Assembly (NCBI GenBank): GCA_963664665.2
Contig: CAXXMH010000004.1
Span: 868,001-932,000 of the forward strand
Length of the DNA: 64,000 nucleotides
From: Bin55 sp963664665
Lineage (GTDB): Bacteria > Pseudomonadota > Gammaproteobacteria > Pseudomonadales > Azotimanducaceae
Direction: 5' to 3'
The translations under genes and the position numbers were made by a program. Positions 1 through 9,244 of the stretch are shown here, one piece after another (position 1 is the first letter of the stretch; every line of letters starts with the position of its first letter). Below the pieces are notes generated by a model. It was not told where the DNA came from. It ran no database searches and worked only from the letters and a program-made list of their open reading frames with translations.

Positions 1-1056
1 GTCAAAGAGCTCCGTTCGATAGGCTTGCAGCCTGATATTCTGATTTGTCGATGCAAGGAGAAGGAGCTCGACGCAAGTCCGCGTAGCAAGATTGCGCTGT
101 TTACCAACGTTCCAGAAGAAGCCGTTATTTCGTTGGCGAACGCAGAGTCGATTTATCAGGTGCCACTCGTGCTGCACCAGCAAAAACTCGATGACATCGT
201 GCTTCAGCACTTTGGAATCGAGAGTGCGGAAGCTGATTTGTCGCGTTGGGAAGAGGTCGAACGCAAACGATGTGGTGCAAACGACACCACGCGTATTGCA
301 CTAGTTGGTAAATACGTTGATTTCACTGACGCTTACATGTCCTTGATCGAGGCATTGATTCACGCGGGAATCCACGAAGGCGTGAAAATCGAAATCGAAA
401 CGGTCGATTCCGAATCAGTCGAGGAACACGGCATCGGTGTCCTCAAGGACGTGCACGGCGTGTTGATTCCGGGTGGCTTTGGTCCACGAGGTTTCGAAGG
501 CAAAATCAAAGCAGCAGGATTTGCGCGAGAACACAGGGTGCCTTATTTAGGAATCTGCTACGGTCTGCACGCGGCGGTCGTAGAGTTCGCTCGAACCGAG
601 ATTGGATGGACCGATGCAAACAGCACGGAACTGATTCGTGAAACGAATCACCCCGTCATTGCGCTTGTGAGCGAGTGGCAAGATGAGTCCGGTGAGATAA
701 AGCAATACCAGCCAGGCGATGACCTCGGCGGTACGATGCGACTTGGCGAGCAAGAGTGTGTGCTGTCGTCGGATTCTCGAGTGAATTCGATCTACCGTTG
801 CAGTTCGATCCGGGAACGCCACCGCCATCGATATGAGGTGAACGAGGTTTACATTGAAGCATTCGAGAAGGCAGGCATGAGATTCTCTGGTCGCAGCAAG
901 AACGAGCACTTGGTCGAAATGTTGGAGTTGACCAACGGCCAATGGTTTGTCGCTTGCCAATTTCATCCCGAGTTCACGTCGACGCCGACCGACGGACACC
1001 CGTTGTTTAGCGACTTCGTACGAGCGTCTACTGCTTACGCGACGGCTAACTCATGA
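1..1056 (+). CDS. pyrG: CTP synthase, C-terminal part (gene enters from left edge)
   Basis: CTP synthase makes CTP from UTP, ATP and glutamine in the cytosol. The reading frame is open from base 1, so the N-terminal synthetase domain lies outside the window. What remains is the end of the synthetase domain (basic segment CRCKEKELD) and the complete class I glutamine amidotransferase domain, with the oxyanion-strand motif IPGGFGPRG, a nucleophile-elbow Cys in LGICYGLH, the ERHRHRYEVN motif and the His-Glu pair in FHPEF. The elbow differs from the usual GICLGMQ (see findings). The stop overlaps the kdsA start by 4 bp, as expected for the pyrG-kdsA-eno operon. Identification is firm; only the 5' end is missing. 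Confidence 0.97.
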   Translation, partial: VKELRSIGLQPDILICRCKEKELDASPRSKIALFTNVPEEAVISLANAESIYQVPLVLHQQKLDDIVLQHFGIESAEADLSRWEEVERKRCGANDTTRIALVGKYVDFTDAYMSLIEALIHAGIHEGVKIEIETVDSESVEEHGIGVLKDVHGVLIPGGFGPRGFEGKIKAAGFAREHRVPYLGICYGLHAAVVEFARTEIGWTDANSTELIRETNHPVIALVSEWQDESGEIKQYQPGDDLGGTMRLGEQECVLSSDSRVNSIYRCSSIRERHRHRYEVNEVYIEAFEKAGMRFSGRSKNEHLVEMLELTNGQWFVACQFHPEFTSTPTDGHPLFSDFVRASTAYATANS

Positions 1057-1889
1057 AGCTCTGCGACTTCGAAATTGGGAACAACCGACCGTTCTTCCTG
1101 ATCGCCGGTCCGTGCGTGATTGAGGATCGATCACTAGCAATTGATGTTGCTTCGCATCTGAAGGAAGTAACTGACTCATACAGGATTCCCTACATATTCA
1201 AAAGCTCGTTTGACAAGGCGAATCGTTCATCAATTGGCAGCTATCGCGGTCAAGGGATAGAAGCTGGGCTCTCCATCCTCCAGGACGTGAAGGACGAAGT
1301 AGGTGTACCCGTACTTACGGACGTACACGAGTACACGCCTTTAAACGAAGTCGCGAGCGTTGTCTCGGTATTGCAGACGCCGGCATTTTTATGTCGTCAG
1401 ACTGACTTCATCACAAATGTATGTGAGCAAGGACTTCCAGTCAATATCAAGAAAGGTCAGTTTCTTGCACCAGGTGACATGACGCATGTGGTAGCAAAAG
1501 CGAAATCAACTGGCAATCAGCAAGTGATGGTCTGCGAACGCGGCGCAAGTTTCGGTTACAACAATCTGGTTTCAGATATGCGCTCGCTCGTTATCCTTCG
1601 CGAAACAGGATGTCCAGTTGTATTCGACGCGACCCATTCCGTTCAGCTACCTGGAGGCCAAGGTGCGGTGTCGGGAGGTCAACGATCGATGGTGCCAGTA
1701 CTCGCACGCGCAGCGACGGCCGTGGGTGTGGATGGCTTATTTATGGAAACGCATCCAAGACCGGAAGAAGCGAAATCGGACGGACCTAATTCCTGGCCTT
1801 TACCGCTTATGCAACCCCTGCTTGAGCAGCTCACGCGCATAGATTCGCTTGTTAAGGAGTTGGATTACTTAGAGGATCAAATCGATTGA
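1053..1889 (+). CDS. kdsA: 3-deoxy-8-phosphooctulonate (Kdo-8-P) synthase
   Basis: Condenses phosphoenolpyruvate with arabinose-5-phosphate to Kdo-8-phosphate, the committed step to the Kdo of lipopolysaccharide; cytosolic. The 278-residue length is typical. Family motifs are present in order: FKSSFDKANRSS near residues 48-60, FLCRQTDF, KKGQFLAPGDM, CERGASFGYNNLVSDMRSL and the phosphate-binding DATHSVQLPGGQG. The ATG at 1053 overlaps the pyrG stop by 4 bp, and the stop overlaps the eno start, indicating translational coupling. It implies an LPS-bearing outer membrane. Confidence 0.98.
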   Translation: MKLCDFEIGNNRPFFLIAGPCVIEDRSLAIDVASHLKEVTDSYRIPYIFKSSFDKANRSSIGSYRGQGIEAGLSILQDVKDEVGVPVLTDVHEYTPLNEVASVVSVLQTPAFLCRQTDFITNVCEQGLPVNIKKGQFLAPGDMTHVVAKAKSTGNQQVMVCERGASFGYNNLVSDMRSLVILRETGCPVVFDATHSVQLPGGQGAVSGGQRSMVPVLARAATAVGVDGLFMETHPRPEEAKSDGPNSWPLPLMQPLLEQLTRIDSLVKELDYLEDQID

Positions 1890-3190
1890 GCAGGATTGTC
1901 GCGGTAAATGGCCGAGAGATCCTTGACTCACGTGGGAATCCAACCGTCGAAGTTGATGTTCATTTAAGCAATGGTGCGATGGGATCCGCAATGGTTCCTT
2001 CGGGTGCTTCAGTGGGTTCATTCGAAGCTGTTGAGATTCGAGACGAGGACCACAATCGATTCTTAGGTAAGGGCGTGCTTCAGGCGGTTGCTAACGTCAA
2101 CGGCATCATTGCAGAAGGCTTACACGGTCTTGAGGCGGTTGATCAAGCAAGTGTTGACGAGCGGTTACTCGCGCTGGATGGCACGCCAAACAAGGAGCAC
2201 TTAGGTGCGAATGCCATTCTTGGTGCATCACTTGCGGCACTTGATGCTGCTGCGCGCTCAAAAAGCGTGCCGCTCTATCAGCATGTAAACGATCTCTACG
2301 ACTCCGTACCAATGCGCATGCCGGTTCCGATGTTAAACGTACTCAATGGCGGTTCGCATGCCGACAACGACGTTGTATTTCAAGAATTCATGATCATTCC
2401 GGTAAGCGGTGGATCCTTTCGCGAGGCGCTGCGAATCGGCGTAGAAGTCTTTCACGTCTTGAAAAGGAATCTACAGAACGCGAATCCGAAGCGTTCCACT
2501 GCGGTTGGCGATGAAGGCGGGTTTGCCCCGAACTTAGACTCAAACCAACAAGCGCTTGATTTTTTAAGCGATGCTGTGCGTGATGCTGGTTACGAGCTTG
2601 GCAGCGACTGTTACATTGGGTTGGACTGCGCTGCGAATGAGTTCTACAATGGAAGTGGATATGCGGCGGACGCGAAATCTCCCCCACTAAAACCAGACGA
2701 AATGATTGAGTTCTTGGCCGAGCTCAAGGCGAACTACCCTGATGTAATGTCGATTGAAGATGGTTGTGAGGAATCCAGATTCGATGACTGGCAGCATCTG
2801 ACGAGGCGTCTCGGTGACACGACTCAACTCGTCGGCGACGATGTCTTCGTAACGAATAAGGCGCGGATTCTCGAGGGCATTGGGCGAGGGGTCGCGAATT
2901 CAGTTTTGGTGAAATTGAATCAAGTAGGTACAGTTAGCGAGACTTTGGAGGTTATGCGTGTAGCACATAACCACGATTACACAACTGTCGTCTCGCATCG
3001 ATCAGGTGACACGGAAGACACCAAGATTGCCGACATCGCAGTAGGTACCGGGGCTGGGCAGATCAAAACCGGATCCGCGTCGCGATCCGAGAGGATTGCG
3101 AAATACAACCGCCTATTGCGCATCGAGGAGCAGCTTGAGGCTACGACATTTGGAGGACCAAGCGAGTTCGCGAAGTTCAAAGGGAATTGA
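1886..3190 (+). CDS. eno: Enolase
   Basis: Converts 2-phosphoglycerate to phosphoenolpyruvate, which is also the substrate of the preceding kdsA product. The length of 434 residues is normal. Motifs seen: the N-terminal REILDSRGNPTVEVDV, mobile loop SGASVGSFEAVE (most enolases have SGAST), GDEGGFAPN, the Mg-binding SIEDGCEE and GDD, the catalytic Lys in VKLNQVGT, SHRSGDTEDT and the C-terminal SERIAKYNRLLRIEEQL. The start is a TTG at 1886 whose last two bases belong to the kdsA stop; it gives the canonical N-terminus and no better start exists. It lies within the pyrG-kdsA-eno-ftsB operon. Confidence 0.98.
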   Translation: MSRIVAVNGREILDSRGNPTVEVDVHLSNGAMGSAMVPSGASVGSFEAVEIRDEDHNRFLGKGVLQAVANVNGIIAEGLHGLEAVDQASVDERLLALDGTPNKEHLGANAILGASLAALDAAARSKSVPLYQHVNDLYDSVPMRMPVPMLNVLNGGSHADNDVVFQEFMIIPVSGGSFREALRIGVEVFHVLKRNLQNANPKRSTAVGDEGGFAPNLDSNQQALDFLSDAVRDAGYELGSDCYIGLDCAANEFYNGSGYAADAKSPPLKPDEMIEFLAELKANYPDVMSIEDGCEESRFDDWQHLTRRLGDTTQLVGDDVFVTNKARILEGIGRGVANSVLVKLNQVGTVSETLEVMRVAHNHDYTTVVSHRSGDTEDTKIADIAVGTGAGQIKTGSASRSERIAKYNRLLRIEEQLEATTFGGPSEFAKFKGN

Positions 3191-3194
3191 ACCA

Positions 3195-3470
3195 ATGAAG
3201 CTCTTACTTCCCGCATTGTTCTGCATGTTCGTCGTGATGCAGTACATGTACTTATTCGGCGAGTCCGGTTTTCTTGCGACGCGATTGCTCGTGCAGGACG
3301 TGAAAGCGCAGGCGGAGTTCAATCAACGTCTCGCAGAACGTAACGAGCTATTACGCATGGAAATCCAGCGGATCAAGCACGATAAGTCAGTCATTGAATC
3401 CATCGCCCGCAACGACCTTGGCATGATCAAGCCAAACGAAACGTTCTATCTGTATGTTGGCGACTCCTAA
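3195..3470 (+). CDS. ftsB: Cell division protein FtsB (septum formation initiator family)
   Basis: A small bitopic division protein that bridges FtsL and FtsQ at the septum. The 91-residue product has a very short cytosolic N-terminus, one membrane segment (about residues 3-22), then a heptad-rich coiled coil with NQRLAERNELLRMEIQRIK and a conserved tail containing IARNDLGMIKPNETFY. The ATG at 3195 is 4 bp after the eno stop. An in-frame upstream extension inside eno is a read-through artefact. Position directly after eno is the standard one for ftsB. Its 3' end overlaps truD by 17 bp. Confidence 0.94.
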   Translation: MKLLLPALFCMFVVMQYMYLFGESGFLATRLLVQDVKAQAEFNQRLAERNELLRMEIQRIKHDKSVIESIARNDLGMIKPNETFYLYVGDS

Positions 3471-4455
3471 GCACGGATCAGCAGATGCGCCTGAAGCCAG
3501 CGACTCGGATCAGACTGCGACGCGATATTCTTTGAGCGATCTTCCGCTCGCTAACGATTCGCCACGTTCTCGCGGACGCATTCGTTGTGAGGTCACGGAT
3601 TTCAAGGTAGACGAAGAACTGCCGTTCACTCCGACGGACGAAGGCGAGCACCTTTTATTTCGGGTGCGCAAGATCAACAGGACGACGCATGACGTCCAAC
3701 AACAACTGGCGCGCACGTTTCGATTGCGAACAAGGGACGTCGGATATCTCGGATTAAAGGACAAACGCAGTGTGTCGACTCAATGGTTCAGCGCGGCTGT
3801 CCCAGCGCAAGTCGATACGTTTGCAGAACCGGACTTGGAAATCCTGCAGCAACGCCGACATATTCGAAAGCTTAGACCATCGGACGGTTGCCGAAATCAG
3901 TTCGAGATTCTGGTCCGAGACGTGGAACCAACACGCGTATCTAGCAGTCGCATGAGTACGGTCCCTAACTATTTTGGCGAGCAGCGTTTTGGTCGAGACG
4001 GTCAAAACGTAACGGCGGCGATGAAATGGATACGTGAGGGCAAACCACGCGTCGCTTCGTTCCTCAAGTCCATCTATCTTTCGTCGCTACGTAGTTACAT
4101 CTTCAATCATGTATTGGCGGCACGAGTAGAGCGTGGCGACTGGTGTAGAGAGATAGACGGGGATGTCCTACTTGACGGTGTTCCATCGGGACCGCTTTGG
4201 GGTCGTGGACGTTTACCGACAAGTTGCCTTGCGCAACAGATTGAACAAGGTGTTGTAGAAAGTGTCGCGGAGATTGCTGAAGCCTTAGAGTGGGTCGGAT
4301 TGAAACAGCAGCGTCGCTCCCTGGCTGTCACCTCGGGTAGCTTGATTTGTGAAACGGACGTGGACGTAGCACGAGTGCGATTTTCACTGCCTTCTGGTAG
4401 TTTCGCCACCAGTGTCCTACGCGAGTGCTTCGATCTCGAGGAAAGGTCGCGTTAG
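3454..4455 (+). CDS. truD: tRNA pseudouridine(13) synthase TruD
   Basis: Isomerises U13 of tRNA-Glu to pseudouridine. The TruD catalytic motif GLKDKRSVSTQ contains the nucleophilic Asp, and NYFGEQRFGRDGQN is the family signature; 333 residues is close to the usual length. The ATG at 3454 lies inside the ftsB 3' end, and the first ~25 residues look like a non-conserved extension. In many relatives ispD and ispF lie between ftsB and truD; here they are missing and truD follows ftsB directly. It is probably co-transcribed with its neighbours. Confidence 0.95.
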   Translation: MLATPKHGSADAPEASDSDQTATRYSLSDLPLANDSPRSRGRIRCEVTDFKVDEELPFTPTDEGEHLLFRVRKINRTTHDVQQQLARTFRLRTRDVGYLGLKDKRSVSTQWFSAAVPAQVDTFAEPDLEILQQRRHIRKLRPSDGCRNQFEILVRDVEPTRVSSSRMSTVPNYFGEQRFGRDGQNVTAAMKWIREGKPRVASFLKSIYLSSLRSYIFNHVLAARVERGDWCREIDGDVLLDGVPSGPLWGRGRLPTSCLAQQIEQGVVESVAEIAEALEWVGLKQQRRSLAVTSGSLICETDVDVARVRFSLPSGSFATSVLRECFDLEERSR

Positions 4456-4465
4456 GGCGTCGCTG

Positions 4466-5128
4466 ATGTTTGGTATTGGTATGACCTCCGCGCGTGCACG
4501 AGAGCGGCTGGTCAAGAAATTGGCGTCCCAGGATCTCGCAACTACTGAAGTGCTCGACATCATGAACGAAGTTCCTCGGCATGTCTTTGTCGATGAGGCG
4601 ATCGCGCATCGAGCGTACGACGACACGGTGCTCCCCATCGGATTTCAACAGACTATTTCGCAACCGACGGTCGTTGCAATGATGTCGAGTGCGGCCGCTA
4701 ATGTCGAAAATCGTTCCCGTATATTGGAAATCGGAACGGGTTGCGGTTATCAAACCGCAATCCTGTCACGCTTGTTCGACGAGGTCTATACGATTGAACG
4801 AATTGAGTCGTTACAGCTGCGTGCGCGACGTACATTGGCAAACCTCGAAATCTCTAATGTCACCTTCAAATTTGCTGATGGCCATGATGGATGGCCGGAA
4901 TATAGTCCGTTTAACGCGGTGATAGGGACTGCGAGTGCGGAAGAGGTGCCTGACGCACTGAGCGACCAAGTCGCATTACACGGTCGGCTGATCATGCCGG
5001 TTAACGATCCGTTGTATGTTGGTCAGTCACTGATTCAGTGGGAGTGTACCTCGACAGGGTTCGTGAAGAGGGACCTTTGCGGCGTGCGGTTTGTCCCAAT
5101 GCTGAAAGGAGTTGAAGCTACGCCGTGA
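4466..5128 (+). CDS. pcm: Protein-L-isoaspartate O-methyltransferase
   Basis: SAM-dependent repair enzyme that methylates isoaspartyl residues in damaged proteins. The SAM-binding motif EIGTGCGYQTAIL and the PCMT N-terminal block (VPRHVFVDEAIAHRAYDDTV, with QQTISQPTVVAMM) are clear. I chose the ATG at 4466, 11 bp after the truD stop; a longer frame starting at 4412 would overlap truD and adds non-conserved residues, and an ATG at 4481 is also possible. The usual partner surE, normally just upstream, is absent. The stop overlaps the next gene. Confidence 0.95.
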   Translation: MFGIGMTSARARERLVKKLASQDLATTEVLDIMNEVPRHVFVDEAIAHRAYDDTVLPIGFQQTISQPTVVAMMSSAAANVENRSRILEIGTGCGYQTAILSRLFDEVYTIERIESLQLRARRTLANLEISNVTFKFADGHDGWPEYSPFNAVIGTASAEEVPDALSDQVALHGRLIMPVNDPLYVGQSLIQWECTSTGFVKRDLCGVRFVPMLKGVEATP

Positions 5129-5967
5129 CGTGGTTTGCCATATGCTGGCGAGGTATGTTGATGGGCATCGTCGAGGTGCTTCCCGGTATTTCCGGAGGTA
5201 CAGTTGCGCTACTCACGAGGATTTATGACAAACTAATCAACGCGCTTAGCCAAATCGGTAAATTTCGCAACCGTAAGGATGAGCGCGCCACGTGGCTGGC
5301 TGCGTTAACGTTTCTTGTGCAGCTCGGCTTCTGGATGGCTTGCGGTTTTGTCGCGTCAATGTTGGCAATTCTCGAGCTCGTTCATCGCGAACCTACGTTG
5401 TTCTGGGGTGGAATATTTGGAATCGTGATCGGTGCGAGCATTCAGCTTGCTCGTTCAGTTTCAGCTAAGTATTTGCTTCGCTTCGTGCCAGTCGGTCTTT
5501 TGATCGGACTACCGATCGTGGCTCTACCCGCTCATACAATCGAACCACCGTTGTGGATGTTCGCGATCGGTGGCATCGGCGCGTTTAGTGCTTGGATACT
5601 TCCAGGTATTTCTGGTTCGATGGTGTTGTTGCTAATGGGGATTTGGATGCCAACGCTAGAAGCTGTTCGCGACGTGGACGTGACGAAGCTTGCGCTCTTC
5701 GCGAGTGGCATGGCGTTGGCGTTTGCGGTCGTGCCTCGAGTGCTCGCCAATTTGGTGCGCCGGCATCAACAACCGATGCTTGCATTTTTTGTCGGTCTCG
5801 TTGCGAGCACCTTGTACCGTGCGTGGCCGTGGCGTTCAGGAGCCGGCTTTCCCGAATTGCCGACCTCTGTTGGCGATGCGCAGTCGCTCGCGGTGGTCGT
5901 TTGTAGCGTGATTGGCTGCGCCAGCGTGTTTGTGGTTATGCAATTGGCGAATCGCGATGTGGCATAA
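5125..5967 (+). CDS. DUF368 integral membrane protein (PopT-like polyprenyl-phosphate translocase)
   Basis: About eight membrane segments in 280 residues and two related copies of the family signature, PGISGGTVALLTRIYDKLI near the N-terminus and PGISGSMVLLLMGIW in the middle, identify DUF368. Members of this family (PopT) have been shown to return undecaprenyl phosphate across the inner membrane; that role is carried over from the family. The GTG start at 5125 overlaps the pcm stop by 4 bp, and the end overlaps the NlpD-like gene by 11 bp. Co-transcription with a LysM/LytM envelope protein fits a role in wall-precursor recycling. Confidence 0.9.
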   Translation: MTWFAICWRGMLMGIVEVLPGISGGTVALLTRIYDKLINALSQIGKFRNRKDERATWLAALTFLVQLGFWMACGFVASMLAILELVHREPTLFWGGIFGIVIGASIQLARSVSAKYLLRFVPVGLLIGLPIVALPAHTIEPPLWMFAIGGIGAFSAWILPGISGSMVLLLMGIWMPTLEAVRDVDVTKLALFASGMALAFAVVPRVLANLVRRHQQPMLAFFVGLVASTLYRAWPWRSGAGFPELPTSVGDAQSLAVVVCSVIGCASVFVVMQLANRDVA

Positions 5968-6886
5968 GCAACTTTGGCTACTTGCGCTAGCGTTAGCGAT
6001 TACAGGATGTGTTGCGGATACACCAGCTCCAGTGATTGACAAGTCGCGGCAAAGTGAATACGCGTACGTTGAAAACGAAGCGGTATGTAAGGCTCAAACA
6101 TCAGATGAGTTCTGTCATGTCGTTGAACGCGGTGACACGTTGTATTCCATCTCACGACGGTACGGATTGAAGGTTGTCGAAATCGCATCGCGCAACGCGA
6201 TCAAGTCACCTTACATCATTCGACCGAACGACCTGCTCGTCGTCCGTCAGGGGGAGGAAACGGTGCGTTCTACGACTGCCAATCCGACACAGCGCGTGGA
6301 AGAACGATCCCGCGAGATCGTAGCGGAACCAACACTGAAGCCTGTAATCGAAAAACCAACTAGTGAACCCTCACCCACTCAGCCGCCCGCCGAAACACGT
6401 GTAACATCCCCAGCGCGTTCAGAGAGCACACCTTCAGATTCGGTTGCAGTCCAACCGGTGACACCTCCTTTAAAGATGACTTTACGCACTACACGCACGA
6501 AGTCGGGTTGGCAATGGCCGGTTCCGTACGAACCTCTCGCGACGCGTGAGAAAAAAGGATTGGAATACCTGTTGGCTGACGAAACAAAGGTCGTCGCCGC
6601 AATTGGTGGGAAGGTAATTTACGCAGGCGCTGGACTAAATAAATATCGACATTTGATTATTGTTGATTCAGCGACCTCGCATCTTGTCGCGTACGAGTTC
6701 AACACGGCCCACGACATCAAGGAAGGGCAAAGCATTAGTCGCGGCGACACGATTACTCGGATCATGCCTCGCAACGTAGATGAATCGATTGAAACTGCGC
6801 GGTATCGACAGTTTCGTTTCGAGATTTGGGCGAACGGCAAACCACTGAATCCTGATACGGTCATTGGTGTTGCGGCAACGAACTGA
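5957..6886 (+). CDS. nlpD: NlpD-like LysM/LytM lipoprotein (amidase activator)
   Basis: The product has a lipoprotein signal (basic MWHK, hydrophobic stretch, lipobox-like LAITGC with Cys at about residue 18), a LysM domain near residues 52-95 (VERGDTLYSISRRYGL ... IIRPNDLLVV), a Pro/Thr/Ser-rich linker, and a C-terminal LytM/M23 domain. The M23 metal-ligand histidines are replaced (YEFN for YAHN, FRFEIW for LHFEIR), so it should be non-catalytic, as NlpD is in E. coli, where it activates an amidase at septation. The ATG at 5957 gives a proper lipobox; a longer frame from 5912 does not. It is the last gene of the operon. The rpoS gene that usually follows nlpD is absent. Confidence 0.88.
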   Translation: MWHKQLWLLALALAITGCVADTPAPVIDKSRQSEYAYVENEAVCKAQTSDEFCHVVERGDTLYSISRRYGLKVVEIASRNAIKSPYIIRPNDLLVVRQGEETVRSTTANPTQRVEERSREIVAEPTLKPVIEKPTSEPSPTQPPAETRVTSPARSESTPSDSVAVQPVTPPLKMTLRTTRTKSGWQWPVPYEPLATREKKGLEYLLADETKVVAAIGGKVIYAGAGLNKYRHLIIVDSATSHLVAYEFNTAHDIKEGQSISRGDTITRIMPRNVDESIETARYRQFRFEIWANGKPLNPDTVIGVAATN

Positions 6887-6907
6887 TCCACAACGATTGA
6901 TCGTTAT

Positions 6908-9133
6908 CTATTCCTTCGGCGTCATCACATTAAGAATAAAGGCATATTCTTCGGCTACTTCGCGTAACGATTCATAGCGACCTGACTTGCCACCATGGCC
7001 GGCACCCATCTCGGTTTTTAGGACGAGTGGATTGTCGTCAAGTTTTAGATGTCGGATTTTGGCGACCCACTTTGCGGGTTCCCAATAGGTGACGCGAGGA
7101 TCGTTCAGTCCGGCAGTGACGAATAGCGGTGGGTAAGTGGCGGGTTTGAGCTGGTCGTAAGGTGAGTATGAACGGATGTATTCGAAATCTTCCTTGCTCT
7201 CGATGGGATTGCCCCATTCTGGCCATTCGATTGGCGTTAGCGGCAACGAGTCGTCGAGCATGGTATTGAGAATGTCAACAAATGGCACATGTGCGGCCAC
7301 GGCACCCCACAGTTGTGGGGCTTGATTAATCGCAGCCCCCATTAGTGAACCGCCCGCGCTTCCGCCTGCTATCGCAATGCGACCCGCGGTCGTGTATTGC
7401 TGATCAACGAGATGCCGCGCGACATCGACGAAGTCATTAAAGGTATTGGTCCGATGACCTAGTTTGCCGCTTTCATACCAGTGATAACCAAGTTCCGCGC
7501 CACCGCGAATATGTGCAATCGCGTAAACGAAACCTCGATCTACCAATGACAAAATCGTTGTGCGGAAATAAGGATCCATCGTTGCGCCGTAGGCACCATA
7601 TCCGTAAAGATATAGAGGCGCAGAACCGTCGAGTTTTGTGTCCTTGCGATAAACGAGTGTAACTGGCACATTGACGCCATCGCGCGCAATTGCGTGTATG
7701 CGATCTGTCAGGTAGCGAGCGGGTTCGTGTCCGCTTGGTATTTCTTGGACTTTTCGAGTATGCAACTTTCCAGTCACAAACTCGTAGTCATAGGTCGTCT
7801 CGGGCGTAGTGAGCGACGAATACTCGATGCGCAAGCATTCAGGGTCTGGCTCCGGATTGCCGCCAAACCAGAGACTGTAGGCTGCTTCCGAAAACGGAAT
7901 CGCTTGCGGTTGTCCGGTTTGTGTCATGATCGAAACCGTCTCTAGACCGTTCTCACGTGCGGCGATCACAACACGCGAAGCGAAGGTCATGACATCAGTG
8001 ATGTAGCGTTCGTCGGACGGTTCAAGCAGTGGTTTCCAGTTTGCCATGGATGGATCGTTTTCCGGCGCGAGCGCGAGCCCAAAGTTCCTGTGCCGATCGT
8101 TTGTACGGATTACGAATTGATTACCGTGATGGTCGAGGTCGTATTCGTGCTGGTGACGTCGTGGTGCGACCAGTTTCAACTCAGCCTTCGGCGAATCAAG
8201 CGATAGCACACGCATCTCGCTGGTGACATTGGATGCTGCTCGGACGAGTAAGTAGCTTCGAGACGTCGAACGGTCGATATCAACAAAGAAGCCATCATCT
8301 TTTTCCTCGTAAATCACGACATCCTCGCTTGTATCGGTCCCGAGCGTGTGTCGTATGACTTGATAAGGGCGCCAGTTCTCGTTATTAACTACGTAGAACA
8401 ACGATTTGCCGTCATTGCTCCAAATCGCTTCGCCCGTCGCGTTGGGGATAGCTAGAGGTAGTAAATTGTTGGACGCTATCTCCCGGATTTGTAGCGTAAA
8501 CCGTTCGTTACCGGAGAAATCCACACCATAAGCGAGAAGCGAGTGGGTAGGGTCAATCGAGAATCCACGTCGCTGAAAGTAGTCCTCACCCTCAGCCAAA
8601 ACGTTCTCGTCCAAGACTAGCTGCGTCACGCTCGCAGGTGGTGTTCCGTATTCGAGGAAAGTGTCTCCTTTTGCTAACCACCGTACATGCTGGCGGTATT
8701 GTTTGCCGGGAATGTAGCGAGATTGATAGACGTACTCGCCATCACGAACGGGTACCGATGATTCATCTTCGACCTGGCGCGCCTTGATTTCTTGAAATAA
8801 GCGTTCGGTTAGTTCTCCAAGTGGTGCCATGTACTCGTCAAAGTACCTGTTTTCGGCATGTAGATAGTCCAGAACATCCTGATCATCCACTTGAGGATAT
8901 GAAGGATCTTTCATCCAGAAATACGGATCACGAATCTCGATTCCGTGGACGGTCGTCGTGTGTTCACGACGATCTGCAGTTGGTGGTTTGGATGTTTGTT
9001 CGATATCAGTCATTTGAGCTAGCGACGTAGAGGCAACAATGGTGAAGATAAACCGAGTCAGAAGCAAGTTCGTAAGGAACGGGTGTGAAAACCACGCGAT
9101 GCTTGCTTTTTTCACGAACGACCCGATGCGCAA
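6908..9133 (-). CDS. S9A prolyl oligopeptidase family, oligopeptidase B-like
   Basis: Serine peptidase cleaving short peptides, probably after basic residues if truly oligopeptidase B. It has an N-terminal seven-bladed beta-propeller region (about residues 45-450) and a C-terminal alpha/beta-hydrolase domain with nucleophile motif GGSAGGSLMG, Asp in NDPRV and His in GAGHGGKSGR. WPEWGNP and SYSPYDQL are typical of PtrB-type enzymes. A hydrophobic N-terminal segment (residues 20-39) suggests export; a second start, Met41 at 9013, would give a cytosolic form. It is convergent with nlpD, 21 bp apart. It occupies the place where rpoS is found in related genomes. Confidence 0.9.
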   Translation of the reverse strand: MRIGSFVKKASIAWFSHPFLTNLLLTRFIFTIVASTSLAQMTDIEQTSKPPTADRREHTTTVHGIEIRDPYFWMKDPSYPQVDDQDVLDYLHAENRYFDEYMAPLGELTERLFQEIKARQVEDESSVPVRDGEYVYQSRYIPGKQYRQHVRWLAKGDTFLEYGTPPASVTQLVLDENVLAEGEDYFQRRGFSIDPTHSLLAYGVDFSGNERFTLQIREIASNNLLPLAIPNATGEAIWSNDGKSLFYVVNNENWRPYQVIRHTLGTDTSEDVVIYEEKDDGFFVDIDRSTSRSYLLVRAASNVTSEMRVLSLDSPKAELKLVAPRRHQHEYDLDHHGNQFVIRTNDRHRNFGLALAPENDPSMANWKPLLEPSDERYITDVMTFASRVVIAARENGLETVSIMTQTGQPQAIPFSEAAYSLWFGGNPEPDPECLRIEYSSLTTPETTYDYEFVTGKLHTRKVQEIPSGHEPARYLTDRIHAIARDGVNVPVTLVYRKDTKLDGSAPLYLYGYGAYGATMDPYFRTTILSLVDRGFVYAIAHIRGGAELGYHWYESGKLGHRTNTFNDFVDVARHLVDQQYTTAGRIAIAGGSAGGSLMGAAINQAPQLWGAVAAHVPFVDILNTMLDDSLPLTPIEWPEWGNPIESKEDFEYIRSYSPYDQLKPATYPPLFVTAGLNDPRVTYWEPAKWVAKIRHLKLDDNPLVLKTEMGAGHGGKSGRYESLREVAEEYAFILNVMTPKE

Positions 9134-9244
9134 AGGCTGGCGCCGTTCAGTGATCGATGACGTGTAACGTAGAGACAGAGGAGTTGAGCAAGGTCAGGCA
9201 ACGGATGTGGACCTGCCTCACAAGGTGTCGATTACGATGTCTGG

